In this document: in pieces, positions 52,264-59,287 of the stretch | How positions within the stretch are numbered: the first letter of the stretch is position 1 | Layout: every line of letters begins with the position of its first letter | Assembly: GCA_003367665.1 (NCBI GenBank) | Contig: QKXI01000002.1 | Span: forward strand, 186,001 to 250,000 | Direction: 5' to 3' | Origin: Leifsonia sp. ku-ls | GTDB taxonomy: Bacteria > Actinomycetota > Actinomycetes > Actinomycetales > Microbacteriaceae | Length of the DNA: 64,000 bases | Position numbers and translations under genes: made by a program | The notes under the pieces: model-generated | Database searches by the model: none | What the model was told of the DNA's origin: nothing | The model's input: the letters and a program-made list of their open reading frames with translations, nothing else

Positions 52264-53721
52264 CTAGTGCGAGGAGCCCTCTGTCTCGATCTCGGTGCGG
52301 TCGGCGGACCAGAGGGTGTGGAAGGTGCCCTCCTTGTCGACGCGCTTGTAGGTGTGGGCGCCGAAGAAGTCGCGCTGGCCCTGCACGAGCGCGGCGGGGA
52401 GGCGCTTCGAGGCGAGCGAGTCGTAGTACGAGAGGGCGGCGCCGAAGCCGGGCACCGGGACGCCCGACAGGGCGGCGGTGGCGACGATGCGCCGCCAGGC
52501 GGCCTCGCCCTCGCGGACGGCGTCGGCGAAGTACGGCGCCTCCAGCAGTGTCGCGATGTCCGGGTTCTCGTCGTACGCGTCCGCGATGCGGTTCAGGAAC
52601 TGGGCGCGGATGATGCAGCCGCCGCGCCAGATCTTGGCGATGCGGTCCTTGTGGATGTCCCAGCCGTACTTCTCGGCGCCGGCGATGATCGCGTCGAAGC
52701 CCTGGGCGTACGCGACGACCTTGGAGGCGTAGAGCGCCTTCGAGACGTCGTCGGCGAAGGCGGCCACATCCGCCGCCTTCTGCACCTCCGGCCGCGACTG
52801 GATGGTCGCCTGCACCGCCGCGCGCTGGTTCGGCTTGGACGACACGGCCCGGGCGAACACGGCCTCCGCGATGCCGCCGACCGGGACGCCCAGGTCGAGG
52901 GCGTTCTGCACGGTCCACACGCCGGTGCCCTTGGACCCGGCCTGGTCGAGCACGATGTCGATGAACGGCTTGCCGGTCTCGGCGTCCACCTGGCGCAGCA
53001 CCTCGGCGGTGATCTCGATCAGGTACGACTCCAGGTAGCCGTTGTTCCACTCCGCGAACACGTCCGCGATCTGCGCCGGCTCCAGGCCGCCGATGGTGCG
53101 GAGCAGGTCGTACGCCTCGGCGATCAGCTGCATGTCGGCGTACTCGATGCCGTTGTGGATCATCTTCACGAAGTGCCCGGCACCGTCGGTGCCGACGTGG
53201 GTGACGCACGGCTCGCCCTCGGCGACCGCGGCGATCGACTCGAGGATCGGGCCGAGCGTCTCGTACGACTCGGCCGAGCCGCCCGGCATGATCGAGGGGC
53301 CGTGAAGGGCACCCTCCTCGCCGCCGGAGATGCCGGCGCCGACGAAGTGGATGCCGGTCGGCGCGATGCGCTTCTCCCGCGCGATGGTGTCGTGGAAGTT
53401 CGCGTTGCCGCCGTCCACGATGATGTCGCCCGGCTCGAACCGCTCGACCAGCTGGTCGATCACGGCGTCGGTTCCGGCGCCCGCCTGCACCATGATGATG
53501 GCGGTGCGCGGCTTCGACAGCGAGGCGACGAAGTCGTCGATCTCCTCGGAGCCGACGAAGCCGGCCTCCGGGTGCGACTTCATCAGGTCTTCCGTCCGCG
53601 CGAACGTGCGGTTGTAGACCGCCACCGTGTTGCCCTCGCGCGAGGCGAGGTTGCGGGCGAGGTTCGACCCCATCACCGCGAGTCCGACGACTCCGATGTT
53701 GGCCTGTGCTTGCTGTGACAC
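52264..53721 (-). CDS. gnd: 6-phosphogluconate dehydrogenase (decarboxylating)
   Basis: 485 residues, the long NADP-type homologue. NIGVVGLAVMGSNLARNLASREG is the coenzyme site, IIVDGGNANFHDT and VGAGISGGEEGALHGPSIMPGG bind substrate, and VTHVGTDGAGHFVKMIHNGIEYADMQLIAEAY holds the catalytic Lys and Asn residues. It makes ribulose 5-phosphate and NADPH in the oxidative pentose phosphate pathway. AAGGAG with a 6-base spacer decides GTG 53721. Divergent from the gluconokinase, whose product it oxidises. Confidence 0.97.
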   Translation of the reverse strand: MSQQAQANIGVVGLAVMGSNLARNLASREGNTVAVYNRTFARTEDLMKSHPEAGFVGSEEIDDFVASLSKPRTAIIMVQAGAGTDAVIDQLVERFEPGDIIVDGGNANFHDTIAREKRIAPTGIHFVGAGISGGEEGALHGPSIMPGGSAESYETLGPILESIAAVAEGEPCVTHVGTDGAGHFVKMIHNGIEYADMQLIAEAYDLLRTIGGLEPAQIADVFAEWNNGYLESYLIEITAEVLRQVDAETGKPFIDIVLDQAGSKGTGVWTVQNALDLGVPVGGIAEAVFARAVSSKPNQRAAVQATIQSRPEVQKAADVAAFADDVSKALYASKVVAYAQGFDAIIAGAEKYGWDIHKDRIAKIWRGGCIIRAQFLNRIADAYDENPDIATLLEAPYFADAVREGEAAWRRIVATAALSGVPVPGFGAALSYYDSLASKRLPAALVQGQRDFFGAHTYKRVDKEGTFHTLWSADRTEIETEGSSH

Positions 53722-53909
53722 GTCATGCTCCTTCGTGGTGCCGCGGCAGGCGGAAGGCCGTCCGCCGCGACGGGTGTGGTCCGGGGGTCAGCTCTCCCGC
53801 TGGTGGCAAGAATCGAGCAGTGCCTCCCAGCGTAGCGCGGCCGGGGGTCGTCGAGTCGCGCCGTGTCATCGGGGGATACTGTCGTGACGGCCCGAGTGGA
53901 GGAGGCGGT

Positions 53910-54416
53910 GTGCGGCGACCGCAGGTGGTGGTGATGGGCGTGTCCGGTTCGGGCAAGAGCACCGTGGGCGAGCTGGTCGCGGAGCGGCTCGGCGTGCCGT
54001 TCGTGGACGGCGACGCGCTGCATCCCGCCGCGAACGTGGCCAAGATGGCCTCCGGCGTCCCGCTGACCGACGACGACCGCATTCCCTGGCTGCGCGCGGT
54101 CGGACGCGCGCTCGCCGACACGTCGCCGGAGGGCGCGGTGGTCGCGTGCTCGGCACTCAGGCACGCCTACCGCGACCTGATCCGGTCGGAGGCCCCGGAC
54201 GCGCTCTTCGCCGAGCTCGACGGCGACCGGGCGCTGCTCGCGGCGCGGATGGCCGCGCGGCCCGGGCACTTCATGCCCGTGTCGCTGCTCGACTCGCAGC
54301 TCGCGACGCTCGAACCGCTGCGGCCGGAGGAGGACGGACTGCGCCTCGACGTCGCCCGCCCGCCCGCGGAGCTCGCCGAGGCGATCGTGGCGGCGGTCCG
54401 GGCGAGAGCGGCGTAA
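53910..54416 (+). CDS. gntK: gluconokinase
   Basis: 168 residues. P-loop VVVMGVSGSGKSTVGELVAERL (Walker A at 10-18), FVDGDALHPAANVAKMASGVPLTDDDRIPWL (gluconate site) and CSALRHAYRDLIR are the GntK signature. Phosphorylates gluconate to 6-phosphogluconate. GGAGGAGG just before GTG 53910 is a strong ribosome-binding site. The divergent neighbour gnd uses the product. No operator is obvious in the 188-bp gap. Confidence 0.95.
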   Translation: MRRPQVVVMGVSGSGKSTVGELVAERLGVPFVDGDALHPAANVAKMASGVPLTDDDRIPWLRAVGRALADTSPEGAVVACSALRHAYRDLIRSEAPDALFAELDGDRALLAARMAARPGHFMPVSLLDSQLATLEPLRPEEDGLRLDVARPPAELAEAIVAAVRARAA

Positions 54417-54472
54417 GGCGCGGGGCGCGGCGGCGCGGGCCGGGCCGGACCACGTCGGCCGCCGCGGACGCC

Positions 54473-54949
54473 TCACCGCGCGCCGTCCCCGTCCCGTCCG
54501 CTCTCCGCGAGCACGGCCAGCTGCGCGGCGAAGGCCGCCGCATCCACCCCGTCGAAGAACGCCGCGTCCGCCGCCTCCACGTCCGCCGTCGCCCGGCGGG
54601 CGGCCGCGGCTCCGTCCGGTGTCGCGCGCAGCACCCGCGCGCGGCCGTCGGTGGGATGGGGCAGCCGCTCGACGAGGCCGGCGCGCTCCAGCGTCCGCAG
54701 CACCTGCGAGGTCATCATCGGGTCGGTGGCGGCGAAGGCCGCCAGGTCGACCTGGGTGACGAGCCGCTCCGGCTCGCGGTCGCCGAGCCAGGTCAGGGAC
54801 GCCAGCAGCACGTATTGCACGTGCGTGAGCTCGTGCGGCGCCAGGGCCGCCCGCATCGCCGCCTGCCAGCGGTTCGTCACGCGCCAGAGCAGCAGGCCGG
54901 GGCTCTGCGACGCGGCCGGGAACCGGCTGCCGAGGCCCTGGTCAGACAC
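54473..54949 (-). CDS. MarR family transcriptional regulator
   Basis: 158 residues. Winged helix at about 40-110: LTHVQYVLLASLTWLGDREPERLVTQVDLAAFAATDPMMTSQVLRTLERAGLVERLPHPTDGRARVLRATPDG, with wing motif DGRARV. GTG 54949 overlaps the stop of the SRPBCC gene by 8 bases, so both are translated from one transcript. Probably autoregulates via the palindrome upstream of the SRPBCC gene. Confidence 0.93.
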   Translation of the reverse strand: MSDQGLGSRFPAASQSPGLLLWRVTNRWQAAMRAALAPHELTHVQYVLLASLTWLGDREPERLVTQVDLAAFAATDPMMTSQVLRTLERAGLVERLPHPTDGRARVLRATPDGAAAARRATADVEAADAAFFDGVDAAAFAAQLAVLAESGRDGDGAR

Positions 54950-55376
54950 CCGCCGCCGCCCGCTCCTCGGCCGCCCGCAGCAGCTCGGCCATCGCGACGG
55001 GGAAGTCCCCGGCGATCTGCGGTCCCAGCTCCGGGCCGACCGCGTCCGCGCCCTCGCCGTCGATCTCGAGCGTGTGCGTCACGGCGGTGCCGCCATCGGG
55101 CGTCGCCGTGAGGGTGTGCCGGAACGTCAGGGCCAGCTCCCCGAACACCGTGCGGTCGGCGTAGACCCGCTCGGGCTCCAGCTCGACGATGGTGGAGGTC
55201 ATCGGGTCCTGGCCCTGCGGCGTGACGGTGACCTCGGTGCCGACCGCGAACGGTCCGTGCAGCTCGAACGCGTCGCTCGCCGGGCCGAGCGGGATGCCGC
55301 TGTGCAGGTCGCGCAGCGCCGACCAGACGGCGGCGGCGGGGGCGGTGGTGGTGGCGGTGTGGTCGGTAGTCCACAT
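54942..55376 (-). CDS. SRPBCC family protein (polyketide cyclase/START-like)
   Basis: 144 residues. WTTDHTATTTAPAAAVWSALRDLHSG is the opening of the SRPBCC helix-grip fold, with strands FELHGPFAVGTEVTVTPQGQDPMTSTIVELEPERVYADRTVF and the C-terminal long helix GDFPVAMAELLRAAEE. These proteins bind hydrophobic ligands in a deep pocket. AGAGG 7 bases before ATG 55376. First gene of a two-gene unit with the MarR regulator. Confidence 0.9.
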   Translation of the reverse strand: MWTTDHTATTTAPAAAVWSALRDLHSGIPLGPASDAFELHGPFAVGTEVTVTPQGQDPMTSTIVELEPERVYADRTVFGELALTFRHTLTATPDGGTAVTHTLEIDGEGADAVGPELGPQIAGDFPVAMAELLRAAEERAAAGV

Positions 55377-55400
55377 GGGAGATCCTCTCGTCGCATTTAG

Positions 55401-55412
55401 TAAGCGCGCTTA
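55401..55412. promoter_or_regulatory. palindromic operator candidate for the SRPBCC-MarR operon
   Basis: TAAGCGCGCTTA is a perfect 12-bp palindrome, set 24 bp before the SRPBCC ATG in an AT-richer stretch. Position and symmetry fit a MarR operator. Confidence 0.6.
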
Positions 55413-55427
55413 GTTTATGGCGATCGG

Positions 55428-55433
55428 GTAGAC
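55428..55433 (+). promoter_or_regulatory. -10 hexamer TAGACT of rplY-pth
   Basis: TAGACT starts a leader of about 165 bases before rplY, unlike the leaderless neighbours. Confidence 0.45.
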
Positions 55434-55453
55434 TCGTCAAGAACTTCGGCGAG

Positions 55454-55472
55454 GGATGCCCCCAGGGCATCC
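55454..55472 (+). promoter_or_regulatory. hairpin in the rplY leader
   Basis: GGATGCCC (55454-55461) pairs perfectly with GGGCATCC (55465-55472) around a 3-base loop. It lies in the 5' leader of the L25 gene and may be a regulatory or stabilising element. Confidence 0.4.
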
Positions 55473-55602
55473 GTGATCGACGCGGTGGAGCAGGCTACGC
55501 AGTCTTTCCTCGCGCACTTCGATGCGTTCGAGTCGAACAACACCAACACTGCGGGCCTCGCGGCTCGCCCGACAGCCGGCCAGGCGCCGGCGAGGAGACA
55601 CC

Positions 55603-56226
55603 ATGGCAACGGAAGAGTCCAACAAGGTCAGCGCCGAGCGGCGCGACAGCTTCGGCAAGGGCGCGGCGCGCAAGATCCGCGCCGTCGGCAAGATCCCCGC
55701 GGTCATCTACGGCCACGGCACCGACCCGGTCCACGTGACGCTGCCCGGCCACCAGGTCTCGCTGCTGCTCCGCAAGGCCAACGCCGTGCTCGACCTCGAC
55801 ATCGAGGGCACCTCGCAGCTGACGCTGGTCAAGGACGTGCAGAAGGACCCGGTGTCGCAGATCATCGAGCACCTCGACCTCGTCGTCGTGAAGCGCGGCG
55901 AGAAGGTCACCGTCGAGGTCCCGGTGCACGTCGAGGGCGAGCCGTTCTCCGGCACCATCGCCGTGCTCGACATCCCGACCATCAAGCTCGAGGTCGAGGC
56001 CACCCACATCCCGGACCGCATCGTCATCGACGTGACGGACGCCGAGGAGGGCACGCAGTACCACGCGAAGGACTTCGCTCTGCCGGCCGGCGCCACGCTC
56101 GCCGAGGACGAGGACCTCCTCATCCTCAACATCGTCGTCCCGGCCGCCGCGCGCGCCGAGGACGAGGAGACCGAGGCCGCGGAGGAGGCCGCCTCGGCCG
56201 AGGCCGCCGAGAGCGCCGCGGAGTAA
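55603..56226 (+). CDS. rplY: 50S ribosomal protein L25, general stress protein Ctc type
   Basis: 207 residues: the 5S rRNA-binding L25 domain (~1-95: ERRDSFGKGAARKIRAVGKIPAVIYGHG) plus the TL5/Ctc C-terminal domain (VEVPVHVEGEPF; IPDRIVIDVTDAEEGTQYHAKDFALPAG) and an acidic Ala/Glu tail. GAGGAG 5 bases before ATG 55603 is an ideal ribosome-binding site. pth follows 8 bp after the stop, the usual actinobacterial pair. Confidence 0.97.
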   Translation: MATEESNKVSAERRDSFGKGAARKIRAVGKIPAVIYGHGTDPVHVTLPGHQVSLLLRKANAVLDLDIEGTSQLTLVKDVQKDPVSQIIEHLDLVVVKRGEKVTVEVPVHVEGEPFSGTIAVLDIPTIKLEVEATHIPDRIVIDVTDAEEGTQYHAKDFALPAGATLAEDEDLLILNIVVPAAARAEDEETEAAEEAASAEAAESAAE

Positions 56227-56234
56227 CACTCCCC

Positions 56235-56813
56235 ATGGAGACGCCCTGGCTCGTGGTCGGGCTCGGCAACCCCGGGCCCGGCTACGCCGCCACGCGTCAC
56301 AACGTGGGCCAGATGGTGCTCGACGAGCTCGCCTCGCGCGGCGGTCTCACCTTCAAGACCCACAAGACGAACGCGACGGTCGCCGAGGGTCGGCTGACCC
56401 CCGGCGGCCCGCGGCTCGTCCTGGCCAAGCCGAACACGTACATGAACGTGTCCGGCGGCCCCGTCTCGCAGCTGTTGCGCTTCTACTCGCTCGACCCGTC
56501 GCGGTTGATCGTGGTCCACGACGAGCTCGACATCCCCTTCGACACCATCCGTCTGAAGCACGGCGGAGGACACGGCGGCCACAACGGCGTCCGCGACGTG
56601 ATCGCGGCGACCGGCACGGGCGACTTCACCCGCGTCCGCGTGGGCGTTGGCCGCCCTCCCGGCTCCTCCGCGGCGGCCGACCACGTGCTCAAGGCGTTCT
56701 CGGCCGCCGAGCGCAAGAACCTGCCGATCCTCGTCTCCGACGCCGCGGACGCCGTCGAGGAGATCACCGCCGCGGGCCTCACCGCCGCGCAGAACCGCTT
56801 CCACGCGCGCTGA
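56235..56813 (+). CDS. pth: peptidyl-tRNA hydrolase
   Basis: 192 residues. VVGLGNPGPGYAATRHNVGQMVLDEL holds the catalytic His22 and Asn12; LAKPNTYMNVSGGPV, IVVHDELDIPFDTIRLKHGGGHGGHNGVRDVI complete the active site. It releases peptides from stalled peptidyl-tRNA. No strong ribosome-binding site; probably coupled to rplY. Confidence 0.97.
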   Translation: METPWLVVGLGNPGPGYAATRHNVGQMVLDELASRGGLTFKTHKTNATVAEGRLTPGGPRLVLAKPNTYMNVSGGPVSQLLRFYSLDPSRLIVVHDELDIPFDTIRLKHGGGHGGHNGVRDVIAATGTGDFTRVRVGVGRPPGSSAAADHVLKAFSAAERKNLPILVSDAADAVEEITAAGLTAAQNRFHAR

Positions 56814-56840
56814 CGCGGCGCGCGTCCGGCCGGTACATCC

Positions 56841-57318
56841 CTGCCGTTCGTGGCGGATGTCGGCCGTTCGTCGCGAATCGGCGGAGTTCGTCACGAATGC
56901 GTGTCGTGCCTCGCGCATGCCTGCCGTTCGTCACGAGTCGCCGCCGTTCGTCACGAATCGCTGCGACTCGTCACGAATCGCCGCTGGTCGCTGCGAATGC
57001 CTGCCGTTCGTCGCCAATCGCTGCTGTTTGTCACGAATGCCGGTGTTCGTCACGGATCCCCGCCGTTCGTGACGAATCGCTGCGACTCGTCACGAATCGC
57101 CGCTGGTCGTAGCGAATGCCTGCCGTTCGTCGCCAATCGCTGCTGTTTGTCACGAATGCCGCTGTTCGTCACGGATCCCCGCTGTTCGTCACGGATCCCC
57201 GCCGTTCGTCACGAACCCCCGCCGTTCGTGACGAATGCCTGCCGTTCGCCACGAACGCCGGCCGTTCGTCGCGAATGCCTGCCATTCTTCGCGAATCGCC
57301 GCCGTTCGTCACGAAGTT
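56841..57318 (+). repeat. 24-copy tandem array of a 20-bp near-palindromic unit
   Basis: The unit is close to CYGCCGTTCGTCACGAATCG and repeats every 20 bp (two units are 19 bp). The core TTCGTCACGAA is an inverted repeat around one base. Units 7-11 and 13-17 are nearly identical, giving a higher-order period of 119 bp. Degenerate copies sit at the left end. Confidence 0.95.
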
Positions 57319-57360
57319 GACCGGTCGCTCGCTATTGCGCGACAGCCTCCGGCTGTGGCG

Positions 57361-57412
57361 ATTCGTGACGAAAGCGCGTCATTCGTGACGAATGGCGGCG
57401 ATTCGTGACGAA
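57361..57412 (-). repeat. three inverted copies of the 20-bp unit
   Basis: ATTCGTGACGAA occurs at 57361, 57381 and 57401 with exact 20-bp period, in the opposite orientation to the main array and with unrelated 8-base spacers. Confidence 0.9.
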
Positions 57413-57420
57413 TTCGCGGG

Positions 57421-58413
57421 TCAGGCGGGTGGCAGGGACGCGGCGAGGGTGATGGCGTAGACGGCGAACGACACGATCGGCGCGGCGACGGAGACGATGA
57501 TCCCGACGATGCCGAACGGACGTCCGCGCTTGGTGGCGACCGCGACGATCCCGAGCACGAGCGCGAAGATCCCGAGGGCCGTGCCGACGAGGAGTTGCGC
57601 GCCCATGAGGAGTCCGACCGGCGCGATGCTCGCGGCCTCGGAGGCCGGAAGGTCGCCTGTGTTGTACGAGAAGCCGGTCGCGCTGCGCGTCGCGAACGGG
57701 CCGATCGTGACGCCGACGATGGCCGAGGCGATCACCGACAGCACGAACAGGGGGAGGGCGATGAGCATCGACGTCAGCCCGAGGGCCCGGGAGCGCGGCG
57801 CCGGCTCCTGCGCAGGCCACGCGGTCGGCGCGGGGGCGTACTGCGGGGCGCCGTAGGCGGGCGCGGTGTATTGCGGCGGCGTCGGGCCGGAGTGCGTGGG
57901 CGCGTATTCGCCGTAGGCCGGCTGCGAGGGCGCGGGCTGGCCGGGGTGCGTGGGTGCGTATTCGCCGTAGGCCGGCTGCGAGGGCGCGGGCTGGCCGGGG
58001 TGCGTGGGTGCGTATTCGCCGTAGGCCGGCTGCGGCGGTGCGGCATGGCCGGACTGCGGCGACGCGTACTCGCCGTACTGCGGACGAGGCGGCGCGGGCT
58101 GCGCAGGCTGCGGTGACGCGAACTCGGCAGGTCGTGGCTGCGGCGGTGCGGCCGGCTGCGTGAGTTGCGGCGGCGTGAACTCCGCGGGCTGCGGCTGCGC
58201 CGAGGCCGGCGACTGAGCGGGCTGCCCCGCCGCCTCCGCCGGCGCCTGCCCTGCCGCTCCCGCCTCCGCCTGCGCCGGCGGCACGGCCGCTCCCGCCTCC
58301 GGCGCCGCCTCCGCCGCCTCCGCCCCACCCGGCGCGTGCGTCGGCACCGGCTGGTGCCCGCCCTCCGGCGCCCTATACGTCCCATCCGGTGTCGTGCTGT
58401 TCGGGTCGGTCAC
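57421..58413 (-). CDS. DUF4190-type membrane protein with long repeat-rich N-terminus
   Basis: 330 residues. Residues ~1-205 are Pro/Ala/Gln-rich and disordered, with the 18-residue repeat PAYGEYAPTHPGQPAPSQ present twice plus partial copies. The C-terminal ~120 residues have four hydrophobic helices (LGLTSMLIALPLFVLSVIASAIVG; AQLLVGTALGIFALVLGIVAV; GIVGIIVSVAAPIVSFAVYAITLA), as in DUF4190 membrane proteins. The function is unknown. GGAGG before GTG 58413 is a good ribosome-binding site. Confidence 0.85.
   Translation of the reverse strand: MTDPNSTTPDGTYRAPEGGHQPVPTHAPGGAEAAEAAPEAGAAVPPAQAEAGAAGQAPAEAAGQPAQSPASAQPQPAEFTPPQLTQPAAPPQPRPAEFASPQPAQPAPPRPQYGEYASPQSGHAAPPQPAYGEYAPTHPGQPAPSQPAYGEYAPTHPGQPAPSQPAYGEYAPTHSGPTPPQYTAPAYGAPQYAPAPTAWPAQEPAPRSRALGLTSMLIALPLFVLSVIASAIVGVTIGPFATRSATGFSYNTGDLPASEAASIAPVGLLMGAQLLVGTALGIFALVLGIVAVATKRGRPFGIVGIIVSVAAPIVSFAVYAITLAASLPPA
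57902..58055. repeat. 54-bp coding tandem repeat
   Basis: A 54-bp unit starting with GCGTATTCGCCGTAGGCC is repeated at 57902, 57956 and 58010 (the third incomplete). The first two copies are identical; this encodes the 18-residue protein repeat. Confidence 0.9.
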
Positions 58414-58521
58414 GATTCCCCCTCCGCTGGTCCGGTGTCCGGCGCGCGTCTCACGCCGGTTGCACATCGGATGCTCAGCCAGAGCGTAGCGGAACCCCTG
58501 CCTCCGGTCAGCGAGGCCGCG

Positions 58522-58527
58522 TAGCGT
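58522..58527 (+). promoter_or_regulatory. -10 hexamer TAGCGT, leaderless start at 58535
   Basis: TAGCGT is separated by 7 bases from ATG 58535 and overlaps the alternative GTG at 58526. Confidence 0.5.
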
Positions 58528-58534
58528 GACCGCA

Positions 58535-59239
58535 ATGAAGCTGTACACGCGTGAGTGGGGCAGCGGCGATCGTCACGCCGTCCTGGTCCACGGGGTGATG
58601 TCCGACTCGCGCAACTGGCGCCGGGTCGGGCCGGCGCTGGCCGACCGCGGCTACCACGTGGTCGCCGTCGACCTGCGGGGTCATGGACACAGCCCGCGCG
58701 CCGACGAGTACACCGCGGAACTGATGGCGCAGGACATCCTCGAGTCGGTCCCGGTCGAGCCCGAGCTGGTCATGGGGCACTCGCTCGGCGGCCTGACCGT
58801 GTCGCTGGCGATCGAGCGGCTGCAGGCCCGGCGCGTCGTCTACGTCGACCCGGCGTTCTCCTGCCCGGCCGCGAACTGGTTCCAGCGGATGCTCGCGCCC
58901 GCCTTCCTCCGCACGCTCGCCCGGCAGTCCGCCACCGCGATCGCCCGCCGCAACCCGCGCTGGGATCCGGCGGACGTGGCCATCGAGGTGGAGACCTTCC
59001 GCGTCTTCGACCGCGCGGTGCTCCCGGTGGTGCTGGCGCCGGCGGCGATGCGCGCCCCGGACACCATGACCGTCCCGTCGCTCGTCGTGCTCGCCGACAA
59101 CTCGCAGCTGGTCAAACCGCACCTGGCGGAGCGGCTGCGCGAGGACGGCTACGAGGTGCGCGTCGTGCCCGGCTCTGGTCACGTGGTCAACCGCGACGAC
59201 CACGACGGCTTCATGCAGGCCCTCGACGGCTGGATCTGA
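58535..59239 (+). CDS. alpha/beta hydrolase
   Basis: 234 residues. HAVLVHGVMSDSRNWRRVGPAL is the oxyanion region, the nucleophile is Ser83 in VMGHSLGGLTV, the acid is likely Asp in VVLADNSQLV and the base His in PGSGHVVNRDD. A lid region (PAFLRTLARQSATAIARRNPRW) lies between. Ester or lactone substrate unknown. ATG 58535 is placed by the leaderless hexamer. Confidence 0.88.
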   Translation: MKLYTREWGSGDRHAVLVHGVMSDSRNWRRVGPALADRGYHVVAVDLRGHGHSPRADEYTAELMAQDILESVPVEPELVMGHSLGGLTVSLAIERLQARRVVYVDPAFSCPAANWFQRMLAPAFLRTLARQSATAIARRNPRWDPADVAIEVETFRVFDRAVLPVVLAPAAMRAPDTMTVPSLVVLADNSQLVKPHLAERLREDGYEVRVVPGSGHVVNRDDHDGFMQALDGWI

Positions 59240-59274
59240 CCGCCGCGACCCCTCGACCTGTCGGTGGTGCCCCG

Positions 59275-59280
59275 TAGAAT
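59275..59280 (+). promoter_or_regulatory. -10 hexamer TAGAAT, leaderless start at 59288
   Basis: TAGAAT is separated by 7 bases from the mfd GTG 59288. Confidence 0.55.
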
Positions 59281-59287
59281 CGACCGA

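Larger units (their letters stand above)
56814..57420. other. 607-bp intergenic region without genes
   Basis: This gap between convergent pth and the DUF4190 gene holds a 24-copy tandem repeat, a short hairpin (ACAGCC/GGCTGT, about 57342-57356) and three inverted repeat copies. Frames running through it are repeat artefacts rich in Arg and Ser. Confidence 0.85.

Noticed and set aside
55473-55602. Upstream open frame from GTG 55473 in the rplY leader
   Set aside because: It continues in another frame through rplY without family similarity or ribosome-binding site; treated as leader sequence.
56850-57320. 156-codon open frame inside the 20-bp tandem array
   Set aside because: It follows from the repeat itself; the 20-bp period is not a multiple of three, the product is Arg/Ser-rich, and several frames are open over the same stretch.
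56841-57412. Possible CRISPR array
   Set aside because: Units are contiguous 20-bp repeats without unique spacers of 30-40 bp, and no cas gene is in the window.
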